Assembly: GCA_003864495.1 (NCBI GenBank)
Contig: ML133411.1
Location: 159,598-223,597 of the forward strand
Length of the DNA stretch: 64,000 nucleotides
From: Nemopilema nomurai
Lineage: Eukaryota; Cnidaria; Scyphozoa; Rhizostomeae; Rhizostomatidae
Reading direction: 5' to 3'
Below, piece after piece: positions 1 to 12,011 of the stretch (position 1 is the stretch's first letter; each line of letters begins with the position of its first letter). The translations under genes and the position numbers were made by a program. The notes below the pieces were generated by a model, which was given only the letters and a program-made list of their open reading frames with translations, was not told the DNA's origin and searched no databases.

Positions 1-164
1 GAAAGAAGCATGGGCTCTAATCAGTCGATGACGTCCGGCCAGGATCACACAATGATGATTTGCGCGTTTGAAAGTGCTTAGTCATTAGTCACGATATTCG
101 GTGTGAAAACAGTGAAAGTCCTCGATTTTTCCTTTTTGACGGAATTCTAACAAATATCTCAAAA

Positions 165-995
165 ATGTCTTCAGATGAGTCTGACAGGCAAGGAAGTGAA
201 TTCGAAGATTTCGCAAGATTTTTGGAAGACATGTCCCATCATTTTTGTTAGTGTTTTTTGTTGGGGAAACATTATTTTGAAACGAATATTATATATATAT
301 TTCATTTTTCAAGATTTTTTCATTTATAGGTGTAAATGCGGTCATTGCTCAGTGAAGCTGCTTCAAAATCCTCAGGAATGCCTGTGCTGCCAAGAATTGG
401 AAGGCTGCATAGAAGCATTGCAAAGTGAGGAGGTGCAGAAATATATTGCTAGGAAAATGACTTGTGTCACTGACCATCAAGGTTTCGCAGATGTCTGCTT
501 TAAAAAATGGTGACAAATATAAGGCAAGAGCAGGACAAAAGTATGACAAATCAGGAAAGGAAGAAAGGTCTGTACAGTTTAGGGAGACAAAATTCCATAA
601 AAATAACAACTGTTTCTTAAAAAAACAAATACAAATGCACAAATTATGTTACAATGTGAAAGGGGGCTTTTGATAAACAAATAAAGCGCACTAGAAAAAT
701 TTCCCCATAACATGATTACACGGCTCTTATGCAAGAGTGTAATACATTCTTGTGACAATGAACAATTAATATTGTATTGTATTTTATAATGATTCTACAT
801 CCAATATCTCAAACAGATTTATTTTTATCTAGGTTGCTGCGAAGTGTCTCCTATAGAGAGTTTACACCCCTAATATATGGAAAATTGGGTAACAAACGCA
901 TTCCTTTGCCTGCATGTGCATATGATGCAATAAGGACAACCTTTCCAGGGGATGGTCCATTAACAGGTTTCGCTGAAGAAGATGAACTCGTGTAA
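165..995 (+). CDS. P2X7-type zinc-binding ballast-domain protein, three exons
   Basis: The protein has the cysteine pattern of the cytoplasmic ballast domain of the P2X7 receptor: CKCGHC, then QECLCCQE, a further Cys about five residues on, then YREFTPLIYG and PACAYDAIRTTFP near the end. No transmembrane or channel part is present, so this is a stand-alone soluble version, of which invertebrate genomes hold many. The likely start is ATG 165, opening an acidic leader. The second exon runs to 509 and the third is 833-995. Intron 510-832 splits a Trp codon and restores the family sequence. The junction of exons 1 and 2 (donor near 247, acceptor near 313 or 329) is uncertain. In P2X7 this domain binds zinc and a guanine nucleotide; here the role is unknown. 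It converges with the THAP transposase gene and could be its partner ORF. Confidence 0.72.
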
Positions 996-1493
996 AGAAA
1001 TACTTTGAATTGGTATTGGTAAGAACAAGATAGAGAAGGATGTGATACTTGGAATCTGCTTAAACATACACAAATATCTTATTTATAGAAAACTATTATG
1101 AGAAGCTCAACTCAAGATTACCAAAAATTTAGAAACTCTTAAATCCATGTTTTGTCTTTTCACTTGTTTCCGCTATCAAATTACCCAGAAAGTACTTGCA
1201 CCTCTCAAATCAGCCATTTGGCCCATCTAGGGGGGCTTATTGATCTAGGCATTCTTTATTGGGCTTTTATAAATCATCTATAAGTGGACATACAAGACCA
1301 TTTTATTTGTAATTGTACTTGATAACTTTTTACAAGTTATGTGTTTATATCATTCAAAATTATAAATTAAAACTAAGAAAGATATTTCTGTCTAAAACAT
1401 TAGTATTTTTATTGCCTTTTCATCATCATCATCAATTTGTCATCTTTTGGTTTTCCACCTGCTGTTTTACTTCTCCACAAAAAGGGTCCATTG
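996..1493. other. Non-coding AT-rich spacer
   Basis: I see no conserved coding block here. The only long reading frame near it (1313-1693, + strand) is low-complexity and lies opposite the zinc-knuckle fragment on the other strand. Confidence 0.5.
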
Positions 1494-1686
1494 CTACTTT
1501 TTGTTCTTTGGGCAGTCAACATCTTTGTGGCCACGCATTGGGTGCTTGCAGGTCGAACAATGGGGTGGCGCTCTTTGCTTTTTTGAATTCTGATGGTCTA
1601 TCAGATCTGGATCTAAAAACAAGTTCAGAATTTTTAAATTGCTTAAAATCCAATTCTGTACGCTTTTTCTCTAAAGATTCAGACAT
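1494..1686 (-). pseudogene. Zinc-knuckle-like fragment, possible last exon of the THAP gene
   Basis: Read on the minus strand, a lysine-rich stretch (MSESLEKKRTELDF...) leads into the cysteine/histidine block HCSTCKHPMRGHKDVDCPK and a TAG stop at 1494-1496. A one-base frameshift separates the basic part from the zinc-knuckle part. It lies just downstream of the THAP transposase gene on the same strand and may be an alternative C-terminal exon of it, or a relic of another element. Acceptor-like TTTAG occurs just before the lysine-rich part. Confidence 0.35.
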
Positions 1687-1842
1687 TAAATAGGTAAAAA
1701 GGCATGAAATTTCTGTATCTTTCCAGGTATCAATAAAATCATATGATAACTAGTAAAAATCTGGACAAACTTTGACTAGACTTTACAGAGGATTTATTTA
1801 CTTGCAACATTAGAAACATGCTTTGAATTATTACAATTTGGA

Positions 1843-2418
1843 TTAATCTTTTTGAAAAAAGTCTTCATTTTCTAATTTTGATATTGAAGTGTAATTACCA
1901 GCTGTAGGTGGGACGTCTACAATTGTCATTTCTGCTCTTTGCTTTCTTTTTTCAACTGCTTCAATGACAGGCTGTTTTGTGAGCATTGAGTTCATGGGAG
2001 AAGGTGTCATTTCTTTCAATATATTTTCAGCCCATTTTAGCTGTTCTCCATTCCCACTTATTATAATTTGAAAAATATCCTCGACATAGCCTGCAATAGA
2101 ATTTGCATTTGTATTCAATCAACTATTCTATATCAACTTCCATATCATTGTAGAATGCATTGTAATAGCTTCAGTTGTGGACAGTGTCTTACTGTTTAAG
2201 TTATCTTGTTAACATAGGAATGCTACTGTTAGTGATTCAAAGAACGAATGATAAACCTAGCAAGCATACCAAAATTTTGTGTCACACGAACTTCTTTTAT
2301 GGTAGCTTCGCCATTCTTGAACTTTGGGTAGGACACTTTAATGAGCGCTGACCCATCTTGTTTTTTCTTTACCTCGCGATGAACATTGTTGTTAAAATGA
2401 ATGGATGCTAGTAGTGTT
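1843..2418 (-). pseudogene. C-terminal exons 10 and 11 of the THAP transposase
   Basis: Exon 10 (2270-2418) follows CTTCTGCAG and completes the conserved junction GMYC-RTLLASIHFNNN with exon 9. Exon 11 (1843-2090) follows ATTGCAG, continues GYVEDIF and ends with TAA. The 9.8-kb gap between exons 9 and 10 is accounted for by the compound hAT element; the original intron would be about 320 bp. Confidence 0.68.
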
Positions 2419-2517
2419 CTGCAGAAGATAGTATGATGTTTAGATGTTTTTATATCTTGATTGGCAGAATCATTCAAATTTGCTGAGAATTTTTTACATG
2501 ATGATACACAATCTTTA

Positions 2518-2525
2518 GCCAAATG
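2518..2525. repeat. Left 8-bp target site duplication of compound hAT
   Basis: GCCAAATG directly abuts the left inverted repeat and recurs at 12004-12011. Confidence 0.85.
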
Positions 2526-2938
2526 CAGAGTTGCCAGATAGAAATCTATAAAAATCCCGCATCAAGACCTAAAAAATCCCAGAATGCAATAGATTTTCTC
2601 AAAAAATCCCGAGATTTTTTTTGTGATGTTCTGATGACGTCATTTACCACAGGGACAAAATTTTGACCTCTGTGCAACGACTTTTCAACTTCTTTATCTT
2701 GTGCAACATTTTAATTGTACGGATCAAAGCATTGACAGAGGATTTAAAAATTTTCTGGACATTTTTATTTCAGTTGGAAGTCAAGAAACAAAAGGGCACC
2801 ATTTTAGACAAATAATAGCTGTTAATCCTATGTAAACCGATGACACTGAAGATAAAAGATAAAATTTATTAAATAACATAACAATATAACAAATGTAACT
2901 GAATAAAGTTCGATATTTTGAGGGTTTTTTAGTAGTTT

Positions 2939-5317
2939 CTATTCGTGAAGTCCCTCATCAAGAACAAAGTCGTCGTCTGCATTGACTCTATAAATTCTTT
3001 CTGCGATGAATTTCCTTTTCATAGCATGGGTGACTTTGAAATTATAGCAATCTTCACCTCTCCATCGAAGACTGCTATCCACACGGATTAATGCATCTGT
3101 AGTGGGGCTTGCCATTTTGTTGCGCACTTTGCTTTTGAGGTGGTTCATTCTTGAAAAGATTCGCTCTACTTCAGCATTTGAGTAGGGTAATGAGTATAGA
3201 CTCAGCGCAAGTTGAGCCACGTTATTGAATCGGGGCTCGCCAGCTGCATCTTTATACTGTTTGAAATGGCTCCAAAACAATATAGGGTCATCCTTCAATT
3301 TTTCAGGAACATCTATTAATTTAATTTGTCGCAGCTCCTTGTTTACGGCATCGATATCTGGCGAAATGTTCTTAAAGCGTTCCGCCAATTTCGTTACATC
3401 TTGAATTTGGGTTATCTCTTTAGGAGAGATGCTTGTTAAAGCTTGAAATATGGTGGCATTTTCTGGAAGTCTCTGTTGAACTTCCTCTATGGCTTTGACG
3501 ATGAACTCCAAGCATCGTTCTTTAATATCTTTCATGTCCTCCTCCAATATGTTTAAGCGCTCTGCACTGCTGGTAAATGCATATCCAAAATGAATGCAGC
3601 TTACAGGCATCAAATCTTTTCTAAAGTCGTAACTGAAAAGGTCTTTCTGTGTGACCTTTTGAAGCTTGCTTGGGATCACTACTCGCTGTAGCAGGGATTG
3701 GTAGAAATCAAGTAGATCTGTACCAAGACGGACAACATCCGCATTGGCAAGTTCAAAGAGTTTGTTTAGTCTTGAAAAATCCTTCAGAACACCTTCAAGG
3801 AACACCAAATAAACGTAATTTCTTGAATCTTGAAACATGCTAGAGAGCTGTCGGGCAGTATAACACTTCTCTTGACCAGAAGCTGCCATTCTGAAACATA
3901 GCATGAGAGATTCCCATTGGTCAATTATTCTTTTTATGCATTCATATCGACTCATCCATCTTGTTGCACTTAGCTGAAGAAGTCGGTTTGGAATTTCGTC
4001 TGTTATGGTTTTATGGAGCTCTTTGTACTCTATGAGGCGTTTTTGCTGTGTGAGAACCAGTTATATGACTCCCTCACCATGAAGTCAATATGAGCCGGCA
4101 TGACTTCTGCCGCTTTACTGGCTGCGAGTTGTAGGCTGTGGCACACACATTTAAACGTGACGATTTCTGGGACCAAGTTTTTAAAATAGGTAGACAGACT
4201 GTGGTGAACTCCTACCATCGTGCTGCAGCCATCAACGCCGATCCCAATAAGATTTGCAAGACTTAAACCAGATTCTTCCAGGATCCTTTGTATGGCAGCT
4301 CCTATGACATTTGATGTTGCAGAAGCACCAAGATTTGGCATCTTCAGGAAAGTTGTTCTGATGCATTGCTTCGACTGACTGTAGTAACGGATGCAAATTG
4401 CCAGCATCTTTTTCTGACTGACATCAGTGGATTCGTCGACAATTAAACTGTAGAAACTGTCGCTAATGTCTTCGATCAGCTCATCAAAAAGCAGGGCGAA
4501 ATAAGTTGACAATCATCGAGCACATTTTGTGCGATGCATTTTGAGGTTGGCAGCGATGGTTGAGTCTGGGAAGATGGACGGCAACAGTAGCATAAGATGG
4601 TCAACAGAACGCAAAGCTGTATGTTTTCCGACAAAAACTGCTGTCCGGATTTCCGCTATTTTTCGTGACTCTGATACTATGGGCCTGAATAATTGCTCGA
4701 TCGGTCGCATCATTGACAAGTTTTCATTTTCGGCTGTTTTACTTTTATGCTTTGAAGTAGCAGCATGTTTTCGCAAATCATTCCTGTGGGTTTTTAGCTC
4801 AGCTTTGAAAAGTTTACAAAACGCCTTGTTTGTGTCACCTTCAACTGGAACCAGCCATCCTAAAATTAAACAAACAGAACATTACTTTTATAACAACTTA
4901 ATTAGAGCAGCTTAATATAAGAATCCCTTGCGTTATTAGAGCTGTTGCGTAGCTATAAGAACTCCTAATTAATTTGCTGGCATGGATGACATACGGTATG
5001 CCTTTAACAGAAAAAGAACTTAAAACCCTAAAGAAAGTTTAAAACTTTTTTAGATCTACCTTCCACTTTCCTTCGACCTGATTTATCCCGATGTGAAAAT
5101 GGTTTAGCAGTCTGCTAGAAATTTGGACTTGCAAATAAAGCATGGTCAGTTTAGCGTCAGGGAGGCCCAGGGTAATATTGAATGCCGATTGAATTATAAT
5201 AGCAAATCAAATTTTAAGATTTAAAAAATAAATATAAAGATAGTTACCTTTGAAATCAGGATCATTTTGCCATGCGTGTGAGAATTTTTGAGCATATCGA
5301 ACATTTGTTTTAGGCAT
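2939..5317 (-). pseudogene. hAT transposase, frameshifted
   Basis: First exon 5248-5317 from ATG 5317 (MPKTNVRYAQKFSHAW), then a 388-bp intron, then exon 4859-2939. A BED-type finger follows (GWLVPVEGDTNKAFCK, then H...H), but the second Cys of the usual CKLC is Phe. Next come the IVDESTDVSQKKM block with conserved Asp, CVCHSLQLAA, LSATRWMSRYECI and the C-terminal hAT dimerisation region (SLYSLPYSNAEVERIFSRMN). Frameshifts near 4510, about 30 bases further on, and near 4030 break the frame. Otherwise all hAT blocks are in order and at normal length. It would cut and join the ends of the surrounding element when intact. Confidence 0.85.
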
Positions 5318-5802
5318 GATAAACTTTCTTCAATGTTGCAAGTTGTTAGAGACTCGAGCATTTCTGTTGATAAGATATGGCCTTGGGCCCTGCTTTATAC
5401 CCCAAGATGTTTTGACAGCTGTTGAACAAATGTTTACACATTGTTTTGACTAATTGCACTAAGTTTCCTTTTGGGATTCACTTGTAAATTTGATAAAGAG
5501 TCAGATTTCCTGATAATTTCCGTTCACTGTACTTCACACATTTCATTCTTTGCGGCCCACTTTGGCTATTGTTTCGCTCCTATTGATGAATCCAACTTTG
5601 GAATGGTGATTAGCAAAGTGTGAATGAAATGTGCCGCTCTTATTCTCGTATGAATGCTTTGTTACTAACAAATCTATTCTGAAAAACTTTTCTAATCTAT
5701 TCTCTAAAAACCCCGACAAATTTCCCGAGAATTTTTCCCCGAAAAAAATTCCCGAGAAAAATCCCAACGGCCCTGAATATTCCCGAGATCTCGGGATAAA
5801 AT

Positions 5803-6230
5803 CGTCGTTTCTAAAAGACTGAACACTCCAAGAACAGGCTGAACACCCCAAGAACACCCCAAGAACACCCTAAGAACAAGCCATTAAGCCGCTGAACACC
5901 CTTTAAAACATATCAAAATCGGCATGTCATTCGAAAAATAATTTGATCAATCAATCAAAATTAATTTTGGGGCGGGAAAGGACCTGATAAGTCTAATGCT
6001 GTTGGTGTTGTTACAACCAACTGATGTTTTGCGCGCCAGAAGTGTGAACGGGGGTTTGTACACGCGGAGCAAATTCGAGTTTGACTCCCTTTGTGCATTC
6101 AAGCAAATTCCCGTTGTTTTGAAAATCTTTCACATCCTGTGACAATGTAAAAATACGACATGTCACTTGACTACCTATTGTCTTCCAAACAATTGTTCTT
6201 CCCATCCGCTAATTTGCCCAAATGGTCACG
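5803..6230. repeat. Left arm of a ~430-bp inverted repeat inside compound hAT
   Basis: Matches 11548-11975 in reverse complement with a constant coordinate sum (17778) and no indel over the compared core. It includes an identical 64-codon open frame on opposite strands and a run of short GAACACC/CCAAGAACA repeats. Past 6225 the arms are interrupted by a short insertion in the right arm but stay related. Confidence 0.85.
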
Positions 6231-6491
6231 CTATGCTAGTGCACGCTAGCTAGTTACTAGTTTACCAGTGCAAGCAGAACGAGACACAGCTCCTCTCTTG
6301 ACGTCTCCAGCGGGTGCACTCGCAGGCTGGAGAGGTTTTTTATAAGGAATTTTTTGACAAATGAAACAGAAAATGCACAGTGTTGGACTTGTTAGAGGGT
6401 AGCAGCAGGACCACAGTTTGCGACTTAAAAGAGGGCTTAGGAGGGGCACATTTTTGGGGCCCGTGCTCGAATGGGGTCATGATAATCTCAC

Positions 6492-6844
6492 TAAATCCTC
6501 GAATTGGACCCCACCCTAGAACTACAAATTATTAATAAGCCCCCACTGCTGCCGTTAATGCTCGAATCGGACCCCTCAGTTTGCTGGTTTTTGCCATCTA
6601 AGGTTGCCTTTGGCGCTTTTTCTTAAGTACCGCAAAAATTCATACTTTTGGTAATAATTGATTAAATGCGCATAAAAAATTACTACTAAAATAAACGAAA
6701 TCTTTTAATAATATCTTCTTAATGTCTTCAATAATTTTATAAGCCCCTCCCCTCGTATAAGTCGAAGAACCCACCTGGAATAAGCCCCCATACAAAAAAT
6801 ATCAAAAATGAATAAGCACCCATGGGGGCTAACTCGAGGATTTA
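6492..6844. mobile_element. MITE-like repeat with TAAATCCTCGA ends and AATAAGCCCCC motifs
   Basis: The ends are TAAATCCTCGA and TCGAGGATTTA. The body is full of AATAAGCCCCCA-type words. A diverged relative lies at 52222-52483. Confidence 0.55.
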
Positions 6845-8695
6845 CGGTATGTATGTGGCAGAAATTGCGTTGGTTTTGGGGCAAACGCCCCCAAGCTTTT
6901 GCTTAGTCGTCGGTTAAGGCACAGTTTTAAGGGCTTTTATCGGAAAACTGTTTGTTTTTGTGGGTGTTGCGGTTCCTCTTACCTTCCTAGGCAACTATAT
7001 ATTGTAAAAATTATTACATGGACTGTAAATGACTATATTACTATCTTATTGTTATGAATTTGTAACTAAGTTGCTGATTATAAAATGAATTGGAATTTTA
7101 ATTTTTGTTGCCAGGGACCATGGTAGCAGATAAGCTATAGGGGCTTTACAACAATTTTCAAAATGCAGGACCATAATTTCCCGGGGGCAAGTGGACTGAA
7201 GCCCCCCACCCCCCAAATAATTTTGACGACAAACAGAAGGGGTGGTCACTTAGTCAAATTCTGGGGGCAAGCCTGTTGTTTTAATAAGATAATGTCACAT
7301 GTTCATATTGTTTTAGAACAAAAGGTTATTGTCCTCAAAAGTATTGGGGCGACAGCCTCCCCTCGCCCTTTATGTGTGCGCCACTGACAGGAAAGTATGC
7401 TCCCCAGAAGCGTGGTGGGAATTTTTATTTGCCAAGAAAATCAGGTTTTTAGGGGCACACCATTCTAATGTTGATTGTTTCTTTTTGTCATCACTTTTAA
7501 TATCTGAAAATTTTAAGGTCACAGGTATCTAAACTAAAGGTCACAACAAATTTTGTTAGGGGGCCAATTTTGTCCCTGTCCCTATCCCTTGAGGCAAAAG
7601 TGGAAAGAAATGTATTATATCTTTCTCTAAGTTACTGTGCTTAGTAATCCCTTAAATATGCCCCTAGCTTTGGCTTGGTTGCTTAGTCTTTATCATAGAA
7701 GACACATATAAAATTGAATATTTGAATTCCAATTTTTCAAATCTAGAGTCTTTCAAACCTGGTTCCAAACTTTTTCAAATCTAGAGTCTTTTTTGTACAA
7801 AATACTTTGTTTCCAAAAAGTTTAAGGTCAGGTATTGATAAATAATATCCTAACTGTACAAAAATGCTTAATTTTTATTTTTAGCTGATAGCTCTTCTGT
7901 TGATGTTTCAATATCAATGTTTTTTATTAAATCGTGTTTTATTTATCTTTCTCCTTCATCCTGTTTTGGGTACTTTCAACATCTAAAAAGTTTCATTACG
8001 ATCAACATTATAAAGGTTATTCTAAAACTTTGCAAGACCTTTTCTATTTCAAGACAACATTACAATAGACGAGACTATGGGATATGTTCATAAAATAAAG
8101 CTTAAATATATTGCCTCGGATTTTCCTTCAATCAAAATCCATTTTAGATACAGTTTCTGCCCATCCTAAAAAGACACCATAATTCTAAAACTTTTCTTGC
8201 TGCCAACCATGGTGGCGGCCTTTCCTAACCCCTTTCAAGACTTTGATATTTTGGCCCCTCCACTTTCAAATACGTTTCGCCGGCCCTGATACGATAGTCT
8301 CAAAAAAGATGTTTTACAGGGTTTTACAATTTATAGTTATAAGATAAAACATGTAACCACTCTGAAGGGTTTACCCCATCTTCTTTAATAATGCTTACTT
8401 GGTAGTGGTCAAATATAGGTTTAGCAGAAAAACAGATGCAAACAATTTCCATAAGACATTGTACTGAACAGGTTATTGACTTTTAAATTTGGAAAAAAAC
8501 TGTAACAATGTAAAGAATGATATAGTGTCAAAACATCAAAGCTAAATGTCAAATAAGTCTGTTTTCAATCTTCAATTACACAGCCTTGACTTTCAAGTCT
8601 AGCCTTTGCATTTTCTGGCAGCAACTGCAAGGTTTGCTTCGATACTGTAATCATAGAAAATTCAAAATTTTGCTGATAATCAAGCAAGCATGACC
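6845..8695. other. Non-coding region inside compound hAT
   Basis: No conserved protein or RNA signal seen. Several short frames (7052-7249, 7163-7387, 7329-7532) show no family features and overlap on both strands. Confidence 0.45.
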
Positions 8696-11428
8696 TTAGA
8701 TAATGTACATAAATGTTTCCAGTGCTAGAACGCTGTTTGCCTCTTTAACCAATTCTCTGTAAACTTTAGCACAAGTTGCCCCATCCTTTAACATTTCTTC
8801 TGCTTTTCTCTTTGTGGCAATATTTTGTCTTACATACATAGACGTATGTGGTTTCTTTGCATTGCCATGCCTTGAAACTACAAATTCTTGGTCTGAAATT
8901 CTTCCACTGTTATTCCATCGATATGACATGTAATAGAAGGGGTTTGGATCTTTACAATCTGCTCTTCTTACTGTTGCAAACATTTGCAGAAATGATGGAT
9001 TGTTTTTGTTTTGCCTGTATATACGGGTCAGTAAGTAAATTTCACTTGCATGTACATGCACCTTCTCATATTTTGTGCCAATTCTTTTGTTGATATAATA
9101 TGTATCATCTGTTTTCTTTGCTGCTATGCAAGACCAACCATTGTCGTTATTTATGTGATAAAATTTCTTTGGACACCCAGTTTGAATATAAGCTCCATTT
9201 CCATCTGCCTTTGCATGATCCATTGGAATTATATCAGCATTGAACGTACACATGAAGTTTGAACGAATTGCTTCTGGTGGTTGCTTTCTTTCAAAGTCTC
9301 CAGGGCTATTCAAAAGTACATTTAATATAGCATCAGCTGCCTCTGTACTCCCGTTGTCAACATTTTCTCCACTTCTGTCTTCTATCAGAGATGTTCCCTC
9401 TGGAGCAAGTTCAGTTTCGTTAATATCTTCGAGCATATCTTGCAAACCATTGTTTTCTTCGCTCTTTAAAAAAATATAATTGCAGGTTACACAAAAACAA
9501 CATGGAATTATTATAATTGACATTATTATGCAAACTGCTATATATTCTAATTTGAAAAGCTGACAACATTTTGAAAGGCTCGATAATAAAACAGATAAAA
9601 AGTAGCCTGATAATGAAACAAATAACCATCAAGGATTGACATAATCACATCATATTTAATATAAAATGGGTAGACATACTAAGGGTTAGACAAAATTGGT
9701 TGGACATAAACCTTTTGACTCAAGTTTGGGAATTATTTATTAATCAAGATTTCTCATCTGTTTGTTCACATGCATAAAAAAGCATTTAGTTACCGAATAA
9801 TCCAAGAAAACATTTGCTACAACATCAGGGACATCCAAAAGTGGTGTTAAACCTCTTGCTTCTTCATATCTTGGTATATCAAACTCGAAAATTACCAAAG
9901 TTGGTATATTCAAATTGTAGCTTTGTGCTGCATCAAGGATCAAAAAATGATCATTTAAATTGTTGCAAATATATGCATCACATAAGTTATTTAGGTTCCT
10001 TGACATAAAAAGTGGGAGGTGTTCCATGTATTTTGATAAGGGTCCATATGGTATTCTTGAAAACTGGCCCTGTAAAGAAAAAGAAATTTTAAAAATTTGA
10101 AATGTATATTTGACAAAGAGTGCTTATCAAGTGCATGGCAGGCCTGAATTTTCAAACTTGCAATTCTAGATTAAGAAAGTCATATGGAATCGTATATAAG
10201 AAAATTAACTGTGCAATCATGTATCAAGTTTGAATCTATACAAGTATGTATTCCACTTCCCGAAAAGAGTTTTCTCGCATGAAAAATTTTCTACTACTTT
10301 TTTAATACCTCCCAAATTTTTTGTTTAGTCAATCAGGGGCGTTGTGGCTCCTAGAAAAGATGGGGGAAAATGATCATAAGGAGGCCTGCTCTTTTGTAGG
10401 ACATCTCCGATCACAAACCACAGGCCGCAAAAAATGGTAAGAGCCTGGAGATAGTGGCGGTTTTAGGGACTGTGGGGCCTGGGCCAATCAAATTGATTCA
10501 TGGACTGGCTCCACAATACATGTGTGATCTTTTCACAGAAAAATCCAAGTTAAATTCTAGGAATCTTAGGAATACATCAACTGACCTAAGGCTACCAAAG
10601 AAAACTCCAAAAATGGAAAAAAATGCTTTTCGTTTAGAGCTGCTAGGTCTTGGAATGGCCTTTCATTCAGTTGAGTGTAAACAGGCATCTTCCTTGACCA
10701 ACTTCCTTGACGCAATTGTAAATAGATGTAATTGTAAATTGTATATTGGAAATTACAATTTCGCATTTCGTTATAGATATTTGTAGTAAAATTAATATCA
10801 AGTTAAAATAGGATTTATTTTAGATTGTAAATATTGAATTGTAATCAGGATAATTTGTTTTTTATAAGAATTTCTGTAAGTATTTTAAGTGGAGGGCCCC
10901 TTGTAAATCAGCATTGCTGAAATGAAATTGTCCCCCTCTCAGCGGCCATTCCACGCATCCCTTTCACAGGGCCCTGCTTGCTTATATAGGCCTCCAAGTC
11001 TCTAATTCTAAACTATGAAACTTAGTGTAAGTGAGGGATTTTTTCGCCAAGGACTTTTTACACATAAAATATTTACCTGCGTTTTACATACTCACTTGTA
11101 AGGGGCCCACCAGGAAATCTCGCGGTGTCCCGCCTAGCCACAACGCCCCTATAGTCAACACCATCCGACCCAATTTAAAGCAAATTTCATAATTTGATTT
11201 TGGTCTACTGTAGTAAAAAGAACAATTCGCAATGACAGATTTTCCCCAGATCCACTTTGCCCCTAGAAAAGAAGCGTGTTCCAGCTTCGCCACTGAAAAA
11301 GTGTAATACTAAAAGGCCAAATAAAAAAAATTATTCTAAAGTGTTTGTTAGTTTATACTATAAACACCTACCTTGTCTGCTATTTCCCTTATGATAGTGG
11401 AAAGTTTCTCTTTTTCGACCGCAGCCAT
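8696..11428 (-). CDS. Unrecognised three-exon gene carried between the hAT inverted arms
   Basis: Exon 1 runs from ATG 11428 to a GTAGGTG donor near 11371 (MAAVEKEKLSTIIREIADK). Exon 2 starts after CAG near 10072 (GQFSRIPYGPLSKYMEHLP) and continues to about 9795. Exon 3 starts after TTTAAAG near 9472 and ends at 8696. The last exon is acidic at first, then has a compact domain with NDNGWSCIAAKK and HASEIYLLTRIYRQNK, and ends in a basic helix with a KKPHTSMYV motif. I do not recognise a named family, although the last part resembles N-terminal modules of uncharacterised repeat proteins seen in cnidarians. The frame is open throughout, better kept than the transposase next to it. The intron between exons 1 and 2 contains a hAT-type MITE with a retroelement scrap. 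Confidence 0.55.
10334..11151. mobile_element. Non-autonomous hAT-like element (818 bp)
   Basis: Inverted ends share AGGGGCGTTGTGGCT. The flanks are TAGTCAAT (10326-10333) and TAGTCAAC (11152-11159), an 8-bp duplication with one mismatch. It sits in the first intron of the 8696-11428 gene and contains the retroelement fragment at 10478-10786. Confidence 0.65.
10478..10786 (+). pseudogene. 3' fragment of a non-LTR retrotransposon ORF
   Basis: Encodes IKLIHGLAPQYMCDLF, RNLR, then LP...T and a decayed AWNSLP-like block, the pattern found at the C-terminus of CR1/L2/RTE-type reverse transcriptase proteins. Only the last 100 or so residues remain. It lies within the hAT-like MITE, so it was picked up or was inserted there. 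Confidence 0.6.
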
Positions 11429-11547
11429 GGTTTACTCGATAAAATGAAGATCGCTCCAAAGCGGGCTCCAAAGCACAATTAAATCATGTAATTGAGAGTG
11501 CACTAGCTATATTAGCATACCGTGACCAGTTCATTTCTATTCTATGC

Positions 11548-11975
11548 CTTGACCATTTGGGCAAATTAGCGGATGGGAAGAACAATTGTTTGGAAGACAA
11601 TAGGTAGTCAAGTGACATGTCGTATTTTTACATTGTCACAGGATGTGAAAGATTTTCAAAACAACGGGAATTTGCTTGAATGCACAAAGGGAGTCAAACT
11701 CGAATTTGCTCCGCGTGTACAAACCCCCGTTCACACTTCTGGCGCGCAAAACATCAGTTGGTTGTAACAACACCAACAGCATTAGACTTATCAGGTCCTT
11801 TCCCGCCCCAAAATTAATTTTGATTGATTGATCAAATTATTTTTCGAATGACATGCCGATTTTGATATGTTTTAAAGGGTGTTCAGCGGCTTAATGGCTT
11901 GTTCTTAGGGTGTTCTTGGGGTGTTCTTGGGGTGTTCAGCCTGTTCTTGGAGTGTTCAGTCTTTTAGAAACGACG
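11548..11975. repeat. Right arm of the ~430-bp inverted repeat inside compound hAT
   Basis: Reverse complement of 5803-6230. It runs directly into the terminal sequence of the compound hAT, so it reads as the subterminal part of a hAT end. The left arm has lost the equivalent end. Confidence 0.85.
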
Positions 11976-12003
11976 GGATAAAATCCCGAACCTGGCAACC
12001 CTG

Positions 12004-12011
12004 GCCAAATG
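12004..12011. repeat. Right 8-bp target site duplication of compound hAT
   Basis: GCCAAATG directly abuts the right inverted repeat, identical to 2518-2525. Confidence 0.85.

Larger units (their letters stand above)
2526..12003. mobile_element. Compound hAT element, 9.48 kb, in an intron of the THAP gene
   Basis: The ends are CAGAGTTGCCAG at 2526 and CTGGCAACCCTG ending at 12003, an imperfect hAT-type terminal inverted repeat. The element is flanked on both sides by the same 8 bases, GCCAAATG, the target duplication length typical of hAT. Inside are a broken hAT transposase (2939-5317), two inverted arms of about 430 bp (5803-6230 and 11548-11975), an unrecognised three-exon gene (8696-11428) and smaller nested repeats. 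A second CAGGG-like end at about 5774 (CCAACGGCCCTG) suggests that two hAT copies became fused and then moved as one, or that a second element landed beside the old end. Confidence 0.78.

Noticed and set aside
1..164. Terminal inverted repeat of the THAP element at the window start
   Set aside because: I compared it with the region upstream of 23467 and saw no convincing match; the end may lie outside the window.
165..995. A P2X ion channel
   Set aside because: Only the cytoplasmic ballast region is encoded; there are no transmembrane segments or ectodomain.
2229..2522. Extended coding frame running through the hAT target duplication
   Set aside because: Splicing at 2418/2419 restores the conserved junction with exon 9; the part from 2419 to 2522 is intron, so the hAT did not hit an exon.
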